This document shows, in pieces, positions 18,021 to 26,935 of a stretch of DNA of 64,000 bases. The DNA comes from Chloroflexota bacterium (GTDB taxonomy: Bacteria; Chloroflexota; Anaerolineae; SpSt-313), in assembly GCA_029553955.1 (NCBI GenBank), contig JAKPJZ010000075.1:1-64000 (forward strand). The letters run 5' to 3'. The number at the start of each line of letters is the position of its first letter. Positions within the stretch are counted from its first letter, which is position 1. The position numbers and the translations under genes are program-made. The notes beneath the pieces are model-generated. The model saw only the letters and a program-made list of their open reading frames with translations, was not told where the DNA came from and made no database searches.

Positions 18021-18320
18021 ATGCTGGACGAACGAGGGCAGTTCGGCTTCACCGGCGAAGTGCTGGACCTGGCCGAACAGGTCTGGTGTGCCTACCAGGA
18101 AGCACAGCCTGGCCCACAGGGCGCGAGGGAGCGGCTCCTCGGCCTGGCCTACATCGTGGCCGCGCTGCGCCGCGACGTCGACGGCGTCTGGGCAGAGTTG
18201 GTGGCGGCAGCCGGGGCGCAGGGTGTGGATGTGACGCCGGCGCTGCACGAGATGCCCGCCGCAGCCGGCGAGACGCCCCTCAGGGCCGAGTTCGAGCGCC
18301 GGGGGTGGCTGCGCGGCTAA
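18021..18320 (+). CDS. small hypothetical protein
   Basis: A 99-residue acidic protein. The ATG at 18021 follows GGAAGGG. The sequence looks all-helical (EVLDLAEQVWCAYQEA, ARERLLGLAYIVAALRRDVDGVWAELV) without membrane segments or Cys motifs. It lies 76 bp after the DUF3786 gene in the same direction and may be cotranscribed. I do not recognise the family. Confidence 0.6.
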   Translation: MLDERGQFGFTGEVLDLAEQVWCAYQEAQPGPQGARERLLGLAYIVAALRRDVDGVWAELVAAAGAQGVDVTPALHEMPAAAGETPLRAEFERRGWLRG

Positions 18321-18365
18321 TGGCGTATGGCCTGCTGTCAGCTATCCGCCATCCGCCACAAACCA

Positions 18366-19247
18366 TCAGCCATCAGCCACGAGCGGCAGGTCCACAGTGC
18401 GCGCCAGGCAGGGCCCCTTGCGGCCTGGCCAGTGCACATCGCTGCTGATCGCCCCGGCGGCGGCGAGGCGGGCGACGAGGCGCTCGATGCGCCAGGGCTC
18501 CCAGCCGAAGAGCCGCGCCAGTTCCCCTGCAGTGACGCACACCGCCGACTCCAGGTACTTGAGCGCCAGCGCATCCTCGGCCTGCACCGAGGCGATGCCC
18601 CGCGCCTGCGCCGCCACGTCGGGGTACTGCCGCAGCAGCAGATCATAGACATAACAGTAGCCCCAGGCGTTGGCGTCGGAGATGCCGACCTTGACGATCT
18701 TGAGCCCGGCCTGCAGCTCGGCCAGCGCGCGGTCGAAGCGCAGCATGTTGGCCTTGCCCTCGAGACCGGCCGTCTTGCGCAGCCGCGTCGTCGACTGCGG
18801 CCCGCCGTTCAGCAGCGCCTCGTAGACCCATTTGGCCTCGGCTGAAAGCCGCCCCTCCGCGTACTCCTCCAAATAGTCGTCAAGCTCGCCATAGTTGGTC
18901 GAGAGCGCGTAAAAGTGGGGCAGGTAGGGCAAAGCGATGAGCGTCGGCGTCTTGCGCAGCAGCTTGCCGTAGAAGCAGGCCTTGCGCGAGGGCAATGTGT
19001 CCTTCCACTCCCAGGCGCGGCCCAAGTCGGCGTCGTCGTGGCGTTGCGGCACAGGCCGCGCCGCGCCGCAGATAGCCTCCCACAGCGTGGGCATGGCCAG
19101 GCCCTTGGCCGCAAAGAGGAAGCAAAAGCCCACCCTGTCGATGAACGCCAGCGCCTGCTCCTCGGTCTGCAGGCGCAGCTCGGGCCGGCGGTGGCCGCGC
19201 ACGTCGCGCAGCGCTTCGACACGCTCGGGGTCCGCAGTCACAGGCAT
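18366..19247 (-). CDS. AlkZ-related winged-helix protein
   Basis: A 293-residue protein resembling the AlkZ/YcaQ DNA-glycosylase-related superfamily. It shows an N-terminal RGHRRPELRLQTEEQALAFIDRVGFCFLF segment, LWEAI, and two winged-helix-like stretches (EAKWVYEALLNGGPQSTTRLRKTAGL near 140-165 and VTAGELARLFGWEPWRIERLVARL near 240-263). The QxQ catalytic motif of true AlkZ enzymes is not evident, so glycosylase activity is doubtful. Its ATG overlaps the korB stop by one base, so it is translated with the oxidoreductase, an odd partnership. Confidence 0.55.
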   Translation of the reverse strand: MPVTADPERVEALRDVRGHRRPELRLQTEEQALAFIDRVGFCFLFAAKGLAMPTLWEAICGAARPVPQRHDDADLGRAWEWKDTLPSRKACFYGKLLRKTPTLIALPYLPHFYALSTNYGELDDYLEEYAEGRLSAEAKWVYEALLNGGPQSTTRLRKTAGLEGKANMLRFDRALAELQAGLKIVKVGISDANAWGYCYVYDLLLRQYPDVAAQARGIASVQAEDALALKYLESAVCVTAGELARLFGWEPWRIERLVARLAAAGAISSDVHWPGRKGPCLARTVDLPLVADG

Positions 19248-20065
19248 CAGGAGTCTCTCTCCGCGGACCCGTCAGGTCTCCCGCCGGCATCCTCCCCGCC
19301 GACGAACTCACCAACCAAGACCTTGCCCGCCAACTCCTCGGGCGCCATCTGGCGCGCCCGGGCGATGCTCACGCAGCGCCGGCTGAGGGCACGCAGCATC
19401 TCGGCCGGCGTGCCCAGTTGATTGCGCCGGCCGGCCTGCGTGGGGCAGGGCGAAAGCACCTCGATGAAGGCAAAGCCGGGGAAGCTCAGGCCGCGGCGGA
19501 TGGCGCGGATCAGCGGCCGCGTGTGCCACACCGAGAAGCGCGCCACGTAGCCGGCGCCGGCCGCCTCGACCAGGCGCACCAGGTCGAAGGGCCGGTCGGG
19601 GTTGCCCTGCAGCGTCGTGGCTGTCCGCGCGCCGCGGGGTGTGGTGGGCGTCACCTGGCCGCCGGTCATGCCATAGGTTTCGTTGTTGGCGCAGATGGCG
19701 AGCATGGGCAGGTTGCGTCGCGCCGCGTGGATGAGGTGGTTGCCGCCGATCGAGGCCAGGTCGCCGTCGCCGCCGATGACGACGACGTGCAGGCCGGGGT
19801 TCACCACCTTGACGCCGGTAGCAAAGGCCAGCGGCCGGCCATGCGTCACGTGCAGCGTATCGGCGGCGATGTGCGGGCTGGGGATCCAGCCAGCGCAGCC
19901 AATGCCCGAGACAAAGAGGTACTCCTCGAGCGGCCACGGCGATTCGTCGATGGCGCGCAGAAGCGTCCCCAGCAGAATGCCGTGCCCGCAGCCGGGGCAA
20001 AAAGGCGTGGGCAGGGCTGCGGGGCGCAGGAAGCGCCGGATCGAGGCGTTGCTGCCGGCTTTCAC
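19247..20065 (-). CDS. korB: 2-oxoacid:ferredoxin oxidoreductase, beta (TPP-binding) subunit
   Basis: Thiamine-diphosphate subunit of a ferredoxin-dependent 2-oxoacid oxidoreductase; 272 residues. Seen: FCPGCGHG near residues 22-29, the TPP/Mg motif GGDGDLASIGGNHLIHAARRN starting near 97, NNETYGMTGGQ, and SPCPTQ. The start overlaps korA by ATGA. The nearby alpha subunit makes the two-subunit KorAB type (2-oxoglutarate or related). No gamma or delta subunit is adjacent, in contrast to the separate por operon at 36-40 kb. Confidence 0.9.
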   Translation of the reverse strand: MKAGSNASIRRFLRPAALPTPFCPGCGHGILLGTLLRAIDESPWPLEEYLFVSGIGCAGWIPSPHIAADTLHVTHGRPLAFATGVKVVNPGLHVVVIGGDGDLASIGGNHLIHAARRNLPMLAICANNETYGMTGGQVTPTTPRGARTATTLQGNPDRPFDLVRLVEAAGAGYVARFSVWHTRPLIRAIRRGLSFPGFAFIEVLSPCPTQAGRRNQLGTPAEMLRALSRRCVSIARARQMAPEELAGKVLVGEFVGGEDAGGRPDGSAERDS

Positions 20066-21216
20066 TGGGCACCTCCTTCGAGCAGCTCACGCAGCTCGGC
20101 CGGTTGCATGATCTCACCATCGGTGCGGTGGTAGCCGCTGGCAGCGGGGGCGATGCGCTGCACCTCGCGCAGCAACTGCCCCTGGTTCAACTCGGCCACA
20201 ATCACCCGCCGCGCGGCCGCCGTATAGCGCGCCACCGCCTCGGCCGCGAAGGGCCAGATGGTCACCGGCCGCAGCAAGCCCACGCGCCGGCCCGCCTGTC
20301 GCGCCTCCGCCACCGCCCGCAGCGCACTGCGCGCGGTAAAGCCGTAGGCGATGAACAGGGTGTCGAGCGGCGCGTCGTCGCAGTGATAGGCCACGGCGCG
20401 CGCGATCTCGCCCTCGTGCGCGCGGATCTTGCCCACCAACCGCTGCACCAGCGTCGCCTGTGCGGCCGCGCTCGACGTGCGCCGATAGCCCCAGGCGTCG
20501 TGCGTCGAGCCGGTGACCAGCAACTTTTCCCCCTGGCCGAACGCCGGCATCGGCGGCACCTCGGCGTCGCCAAACGGCGCCCGGCCGGCTGCCTGCGAGC
20601 GGCGATAGACGTGCACTGTGGGCTCGATGGTCAGGCTCTCGCGCAGGTGGCCCACCGCCTCGTCGGCCAGCACGATCACCGGTACGCGGAAGCGCTCGGC
20701 CAGGCTGAAGGCGCGGATGGTCTCCGAGTACATCTCCTGCACTGACCAGGGGGCGAGCGCGATGATCTCGTAGTCGCCCGAGGCGCCAAAGCGCGCCTGC
20801 ATCACGTCGCCCTGGCCCACCCGTGTTGCCTGGCCAGTGGAGGGCCCGGCGCGCTGCACATCGACGATCACCAGCGGCGTCTCGGTGATGATGGCGTAGC
20901 CCAGGTTCTCCAGCATCAGCGAAAAGCCCGGGCCCGAAGTGGCCGTCATCGCCAGCGTGCCCGCCCACGAGGCGCCGATGCACGAGGCGATGGAGGCGAT
21001 CTCGTCCTCCATCTGCATAAAGTGGCGGCCCTCGAGCGCGGCAAAACGCCGGCAGAGGTGCTCCATAATCTCGCTGGCGGGGGTGATGGGGTAGCCGGCA
21101 TAGTAGCCGCAGCCAGCGGCGATGGCGCCCTCGGCACAGGCCTCGTCACCCTGGAGGAAGGCTGGGCCGGGGGGGAGGGCGCTGGGCAGCTCGACGAGCT
21201 CGGCAGTCTCGGTCAT
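20062..21216 (-). CDS. korA: 2-oxoacid:ferredoxin oxidoreductase, alpha subunit
   Basis: Pyrimidine-binding alpha subunit, 384 residues. Typical motifs: GDEACAEGAIAAGCGYYAGYPITPASEIMEHL near residues 24-55, EDEIASIASCIGASWAG, TSGPGFSLM, and RVGQGDVMQARFG. Translation is coupled to korB. The operon has a strong promoter and a GACCTG-type hairpin at the start of the mRNA. KorAB of this kind makes or uses 2-oxoglutarate in the TCA cycle; substrate range is inferred from subunit architecture only. Confidence 0.9.
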   Translation of the reverse strand: MTETAELVELPSALPPGPAFLQGDEACAEGAIAAGCGYYAGYPITPASEIMEHLCRRFAALEGRHFMQMEDEIASIASCIGASWAGTLAMTATSGPGFSLMLENLGYAIITETPLVIVDVQRAGPSTGQATRVGQGDVMQARFGASGDYEIIALAPWSVQEMYSETIRAFSLAERFRVPVIVLADEAVGHLRESLTIEPTVHVYRRSQAAGRAPFGDAEVPPMPAFGQGEKLLVTGSTHDAWGYRRTSSAAAQATLVQRLVGKIRAHEGEIARAVAYHCDDAPLDTLFIAYGFTARSALRAVAEARQAGRRVGLLRPVTIWPFAAEAVARYTAAARRVIVAELNQGQLLREVQRIAPAASGYHRTDGEIMQPAELRELLEGGAQ

Positions 21217-21275
21217 GGCACGCGCCTTTGCGTTGGGGCGGGGCGGCAGGTGCGCCCGGCCGGGTGGATTGGGCG

Positions 21276-21310
21276 TAGACCCGGCAGGTTTCCGAAAACC
21301 TGCCAGGCCT
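21276..21310 (-). repeat. GACCTG-type hairpin at the predicted +1 of korAB mRNA
   Basis: A 15-bp stem (two wobble or mismatch positions) around a 4-nt loop, a diverged member of the GACCTGTCAGGT family. It begins at the predicted transcription start of the korA leader. Confidence 0.65.
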
Positions 21311-21317
21311 GCGGAGC

Positions 21318-21346
21318 ATTATACCGCGCCGGGCAAGGGGCGACAA
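21318..21346 (-). promoter_or_regulatory. promoter of korAB
   Basis: Minus strand -35 TTGTCG (21346-21341), 17-bp spacer, -10 TATAAT (21323-21318). Confidence 0.78.
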
Positions 21347-21578
21347 GTAAGCGCATGCGCGAAGGCCCGCGGCAACGCAGCGCGACCGAACCTGCTCGGG
21401 CCACGCCGCGGCCAGCGGCGTGGCCCCGCCCCCTTCTGCCCAGCCTGTGCCCCGCCGGCGCCGTGTGCCGCCTGGCATGCCTCTTGCCGGAAAGCGGGCA
21501 CGCCACGACGCGCAGGGGTCGCGGCGCATCCTGGCTGGGTGGGGTAGGCCCAACCGGCGCAGCCTGGCGAGGCGAGCT

Positions 21579-22991
21579 GTGAAGAGAGTGTACTGGGGCT
21601 TGCTGGCGGTTGTGGCCAGTGCGTTCGCCGTATTCCTGGCCGATGTGCTCCTCGTGCCCGGCGTCTTCTTCCCCGAGGCCCCCTACGCCGTCCCCATCCT
21701 GGTAGCCGCCTACTTTGCCGCGTTGTGGCTCGTGGGCGTGGCCACCGGGCTGACCATGGCCCTCTTTCTGGCCAGCGTCTTCTTGCACGTGTCGCCCCCC
21801 ACAACGTGGCCGCTCATGCTGGTCAGCCTGGCGATCATTGGCGGCCTGGCGGGCGTCCTGACGCGGCGGATCACCCGCGAGCATCAGCTCTCGCGCGAGC
21901 GCTTGCGCCTGCTCGGCGAGGTGGAGCGGCGCGCGGCCGTGCTCGACGCCACCATCGCCGCCATCCCCGACGCGGTGATCATCGTCGGGCCCGACCAACA
22001 ACTGCTGCGCCTCAACGCGACCACTCAGGCGCTGTTGGGCCTGGCCGAGCAGGAGATGCACGGCTCGCTGGCCGGCGGGCTGGTGCACCTTGACATCGAG
22101 ACGCCCGACGGCCGGCCGGTGGCGCAGCAGGACCTGCCGGTTGTGCGCGCCCTGCAGGGCGAGACGCTGCAAGGCGTGGTGCTCGTCGTGCGCGCCCCCA
22201 CGGGCAGCGTCACCTGGGTGTCATCAGCGGCAGCCCCTATCCGCGCGGCCGACGGCACGCTCCTGGGCGCGGTGCTGATACTCACCGATATCACCGGCCA
22301 GCGCAGGCTCGAAGAGCAGCTCAGGGACCTGCTGCGCGCCGTGTCGCACGACCTGCGTAACCCCCTTGCCGCAATCCGCGGCCAGGCCGAGCTGCTCAGG
22401 CGCCGCCTGCAACAGGGCGCACCGCCCGACAAGCTCACCGCCGGCGCCGACTCGATCGTCGCCAGCGCGCAGCGCATGAACACGATGATCCAGGACCTGG
22501 TCGACGCCGCGCGCTCCGAGAGCAGCCAACTGCAGCTCAGGCGCGAGCCGCTCGATCTGCGCGGCTTTGTGCTCGGCCTCAGGCAGCGCCTCGCCGCAAG
22601 CCTGGAGACGGCGCGCATCGCGGTCGAGATGCCCGCCGGCCTGCCGCAAGTCACGGCTGACCCCGCCCGCCTCGAACGCATCCTCACGAACCTGTGGTCC
22701 AATGCGCTCAAGTACTCGACCCCTGGCACGCCGGTGACGGTGAGCGCACGGCAGGAGGGCGACCGTGTGATCACCGCCGTGAGCGACCGCGGGCCTGGCA
22801 TCTCGCCCAGCGACCTGGCGCGCCTCTTCGAGCGCTACTTCCGCGGCGCCGCTGCGCGCGAGCAGCGCGAAGGGCTGGGCCTGGGGCTCTTCACCACCAG
22901 GCAACTGGTCGAAGCCCACGGCGGCCGCATCTGGGCCGAGAGCCAGGTGGGGGTAGGCAGCACGTTCTCGTTCAGCCTGCCCACCGCATGA
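21579..22991 (+). CDS. membrane sensor histidine kinase with PAS domain
   Basis: About 470 residues: three or four hydrophobic segments (about 5-95), a coiled linker, a PAS domain (about 125-245, AAIPDAVIIVGPDQQLLRLNATT onwards), HisKA with the phospho-acceptor His in RAVSHDLRNPLAAIRG, and a HATPase domain (N box LWSNALKYST, G1 DRGPGIS, G2 GLGLGLFTTRQLVEAHGG). It should autophosphorylate and pass phosphate to a response regulator, but none is encoded in the window. The start is uncertain: GTG 21579 begins a typical MKRVYWGLL-like membrane segment, and an ATG at 21477 is in frame. Confidence 0.88.
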   Translation: MKRVYWGLLAVVASAFAVFLADVLLVPGVFFPEAPYAVPILVAAYFAALWLVGVATGLTMALFLASVFLHVSPPTTWPLMLVSLAIIGGLAGVLTRRITREHQLSRERLRLLGEVERRAAVLDATIAAIPDAVIIVGPDQQLLRLNATTQALLGLAEQEMHGSLAGGLVHLDIETPDGRPVAQQDLPVVRALQGETLQGVVLVVRAPTGSVTWVSSAAAPIRAADGTLLGAVLILTDITGQRRLEEQLRDLLRAVSHDLRNPLAAIRGQAELLRRRLQQGAPPDKLTAGADSIVASAQRMNTMIQDLVDAARSESSQLQLRREPLDLRGFVLGLRQRLAASLETARIAVEMPAGLPQVTADPARLERILTNLWSNALKYSTPGTPVTVSARQEGDRVITAVSDRGPGISPSDLARLFERYFRGAAAREQREGLGLGLFTTRQLVEAHGGRIWAESQVGVGSTFSFSLPTA

Positions 22992-23007
22992 ACCGGCGTG
23001 CTTGCGG

Positions 23008-23135
23008 GTGTATCCCAGAACCGCCGGGAGCTCTTGAACCACAAAGACCATAAAGGGCTTTTGGTGCTCCCTTGCCCCCTTTGCGTCCTTCGTGGTGACC
23101 GGCCCCCGTCGGTTGCCGACGACTCTGGGATACAC
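23008..23135. repeat. family B element, copy B2
   Basis: 128 bp with perfect 11-nt terminal inverted repeats GTGTATCCCAG / CTGGGATACAC and inner arms around GAACCACAAAG. It lies between the kinase and HEAT-repeat genes. No coding capacity. Confidence 0.8.
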
Positions 23136-23142
23136 CCCGCGC

Positions 23143-23171
23143 TTGCCCATCCGGCGCTTTGGCGGTATGAT
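23143..23171 (+). promoter_or_regulatory. promoter of the HEAT-repeat gene
   Basis: -35 TTGCCC (23143-23148), 17-bp spacer, -10 TATGAT (23166-23171). A short repeat (TAGGTCGTG...CCCTTGTGGGCG) that recurs inverted after tsf at 30013-30052 begins near the predicted +1. Confidence 0.6.
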
Positions 23172-23268
23172 AACTGTAGGTCGTGTTCCACGCCCGTAGC
23201 CCTTGTGGGCGTCGCTCCGGGCCGGCGTGCCAACCTCAACCAACACCAACCATGCGGGAGCAGAGACC

Positions 23269-24690
23269 GTGGACGATGCCTACGATGTCACGTCGAGCCG
23301 CCCCGACCGTCAGGCCCAGCGTGAGGCCGAGATCGCGAGCTGCCGCGAGGGCCTGCGCTCACGCGAGCCGCGGGTGCGCGCCCAGTCGGCCAAGCGGCTG
23401 GGCGAGCTGCACGCCGCCTGCCTGCCGGCGCTGCTCGAAGCGACCGCCGACGCCAACCCCTATGTGCGCTCGGCAGCGGTCGAAGCCCTGGGCCACGCCG
23501 GGCCCGAGGCGGTCAACGACGAGGTCATCGACTGCCTCCTCGCCGCCATCGACGACCGCAACAGCTTCGTGGTCGTCGCCGCCATCCGTTCTCTGGGCTG
23601 GCTCAGAATCGCAGCGGGCCGCGAGCAGATCGCCGGCTGCCTGCAAGACCACAACCCCTACGTCCTCGCCGCCGCCATCCGCGCCCTGGCCCGGTTGGGG
23701 CCGCCGCTGCCTCTGGAGCGGCTCGCCGAGCTGCTCGACTCGCCAAACCCCCACGTGCGCGCGGCAGCAGCGCGGACGCTGGGCGCCCTGGGCTACACGC
23801 CGGCCGTGCCCAGGCTGCTGCGCAACCTCGAAGCCGGCCTGACCAGGCGCCCCGAAGGTCACTGTGAGCTGGCCTTCAGCCACATCGACGCGCTGGCCCA
23901 GCTCGGAGCGCGCGAGGCCGTGCCGCTGCTGATCGAGATCGCGCGGCATCAAGTGGGGCTGCGCAGCCGGGCGGTGCTCGCCCTACTGGCGCTGCAGGCC
24001 GAGGAGGCGGCCCCCCTGCTCGCCGGCCTCCTCGCCGACCCCTCGAGCGAGCTGCGCGCCGGCCTCATTCGCCTGATGCTGCAGGCCGGCTACCGCGACG
24101 CCCTGCCCGCCGTGCGCGCCGCGCTCGACGACCCGGGCGCGGCAGTCCGCATCGCAGCCCTCAAAGCAGTCGCCCAGTGGCAGGATGTGGCCGCGCTCGA
24201 GCGCGTGCGCGAGCTCGCCGCCCGCGACCGCAGCCCTCACGTGCGCGTGCAGGCGGTGCACAGCCTCGCCCTGCTCGCCGGGCCGCAGGCCGCCGCCGGC
24301 CTCGCTGCCCTGCTCAGCGACCTCAACACCCGCGTGCGTCTCGCCGCGGTGACCGAGCTGGGCCGCCTGCAGGCGCTCCCCGTCGAGGCCGTGGTCGGGC
24401 TGCAGCGCCTCGCCGCCGAGGAAGAAGTGCTTGAGGTGGCCGAAGCGGCGCGCGCAGCCCTGGCGACGCTGGGCACCGTGCCCGCCGTGACGGCCGCCCC
24501 GCCGCCGCCGCGCCCGCGGGCCGTTCCCGAGGCACTGCGGGGCCAGGCCGAGGCGCTGCTCGCCGGCCTCGAGCGCTGGCAGCAGGCGCTGCCGTCGCTC
24601 GTGGGCCACGGCGACATGGCCGAGCTGGCCCGCGTCGACGTCGCACTGACCACGCTCATCGCCGCCCTGCGGCTCGATCAAGATGGCTAG
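23269..24690 (+). CDS. HEAT-repeat protein
   Basis: About 473 residues, almost entirely HEAT-like helical pairs of roughly 31 residues (for example NPYVRSAAVEALGHAGPEA, NPHVRAAAARTLGALGYTP, DPGAAVRIAALKAVAQWQDV), about ten to eleven units, then a Pro-rich linker (about 415-430) and a C-terminal helical segment. GTG 23269 is chosen because GGGAG lies 8 nt upstream. HEAT solenoids act as protein-binding scaffolds; the partner is unknown. Some relatives are phycobilisome-lyase-like, but nothing here supports that chemistry. Confidence 0.85.
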   Translation: MDDAYDVTSSRPDRQAQREAEIASCREGLRSREPRVRAQSAKRLGELHAACLPALLEATADANPYVRSAAVEALGHAGPEAVNDEVIDCLLAAIDDRNSFVVVAAIRSLGWLRIAAGREQIAGCLQDHNPYVLAAAIRALARLGPPLPLERLAELLDSPNPHVRAAAARTLGALGYTPAVPRLLRNLEAGLTRRPEGHCELAFSHIDALAQLGAREAVPLLIEIARHQVGLRSRAVLALLALQAEEAAPLLAGLLADPSSELRAGLIRLMLQAGYRDALPAVRAALDDPGAAVRIAALKAVAQWQDVAALERVRELAARDRSPHVRVQAVHSLALLAGPQAAAGLAALLSDLNTRVRLAAVTELGRLQALPVEAVVGLQRLAAEEEVLEVAEAARAALATLGTVPAVTAAPPPPRPRAVPEALRGQAEALLAGLERWQQALPSLVGHGDMAELARVDVALTTLIAALRLDQDG

Positions 24691-24720
24691 CAAAGCTGCG
24701 CCTCAAACCGACAAGGACAT

Positions 24721-24847
24721 TCACCGCAGAGGCGCAGAGGACGCAGAGAGGGACAACAGACCTCTGCGCCCCCATGCTCGCACGAGGCGTCTGCGCGGTG
24801 AGACCTTGCCGCAGTCGTTGAGAACCTGACCCATGAAGGTGCCTAGA
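24721..24847. repeat. CGCAGAGG repeat element, copy E2
   Basis: Same composite as 14114-14214: inverted CACCGCAGAGG ends plus the conserved flank GTCGTTGAGAA...GGTGCCTAG. Its final CTAG contains the TAG stop of the minus-strand sensor gene. No MITE lies in this CTAG, so it represents the empty state of the site seen at ahcY. Confidence 0.8.
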
Positions 24848-26798
24848 GCAGGGAGGATGTGGCGGCGTCTCTTCCGCCGCCCTGGGCCCCGGCCTGCGCG
24901 CTCTCTTCCATGGCCGCCAACGCCTTCGCCACCTCCTCGATGGCGATGCGCTGCTTGCGATAATAGTCCGACTCGCTCATCGCCATCCGCGCCGCAATGT
25001 CGCGGATGCGATCCCCGCGCAGGTACTTGTAATCCAGGATGTTGTACACCACCCACTCGCTGGCCGTCGCGCTGCGCTCCGAATCCGGCCGCAGCCGCTC
25101 GATAGCCTCGCGCAACACCGCCCGCAGCGCCTTCGCCGGCACCCCGTCGTTGGCCTCCAGCGCGCTGCGCACAATCTGCAGGCCCAAGAGCGGGCTGCGG
25201 CTCAGCTTCGGCCCGCCCCAGTAGTGGCTCAGCGCCTCGCGCACCATCACCGCCAGCGAAGGCGAGTGCACCAGGCTCGCCTCCTGCGCCTCCAACTGGC
25301 CGCTCTGCACGTACCGCGGCGTGCTGCCCCAACGCTGCAGTTGCTCGATCTCCGGCTCCATGCGCCGCAGCAGCGCAAAGATCTCTTGCTGCAGCCGCAT
25401 GTCGTCCAGCGCCGACTCGGCGCGCCGCACTAGCTCGCCCACCGCCTCCAGCTCGGCCTCCTCCAGTGGACCGCGCGCCGCCCACTTCTCCACGCCCAAC
25501 AGGCCCAGCATGGTCTTGCCGTCGCGGCTACGCAGCGGCAGCAGCACGTGGCTGTTGTATAGCACCAGGTCCGCCTCACTAAAGGCAGCCGCACGGCGAC
25601 TCGGCTCGAGGCGGACCAGCAGGCCCTCGGGCACTGTGCGCCCCAGCACGGCGCCCGACGCCTCGCGCGGACCGCAAAACGCCTGCAGGCACAACTCGTC
25701 GCCCTGCAGGGTGACGATCAGGCCCGAGCGCGCGCGCAGCAGGTCGCACAACGCCACCAACACGTTCTCCAGGATCTGCTCGATGTCCGTGCTGGTGAGC
25801 AGGTGGCGGTCCAGTTCCTGGATCCAGGCGATCTCGGCGCGGTCCTTGCGGAAGATGAGGCGGTCGATGGCCGGCTTGCCCAGGCTGATGGCCACTTGAA
25901 AGAGCACGCTCGCGATGACGATGGAGAAGATCAGCACCGTGTCGCGCGGCACGCCCAGCACCCGCTCGACGCCGGGCGTGACCAGGATCAGCACCAGCAT
26001 GGCCGCGCCCACCAGTGGCCCGCGCAGCAAATAGTGCACCATGCTGTGCTTGATGACCCGGTCCGGCAGCAGCACCCCCTGGTAGGCCACAAAATAGCCG
26101 ATGACGACGGTCATGACGGCCACGGCCAGGTTGCCCGCCAGCGTCAACACCAGCACACCATTGACGCTGAACAGGTGCGACATGGTGGCGCTGAGCAGAT
26201 ACGGAAACACGCCCAGCCCCGGCGCGGCAAAAGCGAGCGCCAGGTAGGCCATACGACGTCGCGAGGTGGAGGTGAGGCAGCGGCTGCGCGCCTGGTGGAT
26301 GTTGTACACGCCCCACACCGTGGCGGCAAAGTAGTAGAACGCAAATGCCCAGATCAGCGGCCCGGCGCGGAAGTGAAAGACAATCGACTCCTGCACACCG
26401 TCGTACACGAGCCATTCGGTGAACACCGAGAGCAGGAAAAAAACCGCGCCCGCGGCGTAGCCGCCCGCGACCGCCCGGCGGCGCCAGGGAGAGGAGAGGC
26501 CCGTGGTGCGCAGCAGCGCATCCGAGAAGTGCAGGTAGGCGGCGGGCACAAAGGCGATGCCCAGCCATTGCGCGTGCATCCACAGCGCGGCCGACTCCAG
26601 GCTGGTGACGTTGGCCAGCACAACATCACCAGCAAACACGATCAGCACAAAGCTGATCAGCGCGCAGAAGCCCTGCGCCACCGGGCTGCGCAGGTTATGG
26701 CTGGCGACATAGGCCAGGAGGGCAAAGGCGACGATGACGTTGGCCGACGCCAGGAAAAGATTGCCTATGCGCAGTGCAGCCAGAAGGATGTCTGACAT
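24843..26798 (-). CDS. 7TM-GAF sensor protein with C-terminal helical/HTH domain
   Basis: 651 residues. The N-terminal third has seven to nine hydrophobic segments resembling the histidine-kinase N-terminal 7TM domain. A linker (LGKPAIDRLIFRKDRAEIAWIQEL near 315-338) leads to a GAF-like domain (about 345-490). The C-terminal region (about 540-640) carries a potential HTH (GDRIRDIAARMAMSESDYYRKQ). No HisKA or ATPase motif is present, so it is not a kinase; it may be a membrane-bound signal-responsive regulator. Its exact role is unknown. The TAG stop is shared with repeat E2. Confidence 0.75.
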   Translation of the reverse strand: MSDILLAALRIGNLFLASANVIVAFALLAYVASHNLRSPVAQGFCALISFVLIVFAGDVVLANVTSLESAALWMHAQWLGIAFVPAAYLHFSDALLRTTGLSSPWRRRAVAGGYAAGAVFFLLSVFTEWLVYDGVQESIVFHFRAGPLIWAFAFYYFAATVWGVYNIHQARSRCLTSTSRRRMAYLALAFAAPGLGVFPYLLSATMSHLFSVNGVLVLTLAGNLAVAVMTVVIGYFVAYQGVLLPDRVIKHSMVHYLLRGPLVGAAMLVLILVTPGVERVLGVPRDTVLIFSIVIASVLFQVAISLGKPAIDRLIFRKDRAEIAWIQELDRHLLTSTDIEQILENVLVALCDLLRARSGLIVTLQGDELCLQAFCGPREASGAVLGRTVPEGLLVRLEPSRRAAAFSEADLVLYNSHVLLPLRSRDGKTMLGLLGVEKWAARGPLEEAELEAVGELVRRAESALDDMRLQQEIFALLRRMEPEIEQLQRWGSTPRYVQSGQLEAQEASLVHSPSLAVMVREALSHYWGGPKLSRSPLLGLQIVRSALEANDGVPAKALRAVLREAIERLRPDSERSATASEWVVYNILDYKYLRGDRIRDIAARMAMSESDYYRKQRIAIEEVAKALAAMEESAQAGAQGGGRDAATSSLL

Positions 26799-26935
26799 GC
26801 CCCAATCTCAGCAATCAGTGTGCCCCGGCAAACCGTTTCGGCTGTCATTGGCGAGGAGGCGCCGGGCGCCGACGAAGCAATCACCGGCCTGCGACGTGGC
26901 GATTGCGGCACTCCGTTCTATGGCCGTGCAGGCAC

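Larger units (their letters stand above)
21217..21578. other. 362-bp divergent region between korA and the kinase gene
   Basis: Holds the korA promoter and its leader hairpin. The right half (about 21350-21578) is GC-rich with no convincing gene; upstream in-frame starts for the kinase exist but lack ribosome sites. Confidence 0.55.

Noticed and set aside
18321-18365. Small gene in the gap after the 99-residue protein
   Set aside because: Only 45 bp, dominated by CAGCCATC-type short repeats.
23269-24690. HEAT protein as a phycobilisome lyase
   Set aside because: HEAT repeats alone cause this automated label; there is no phycobiliprotein gene or chromophore-lyase motif.
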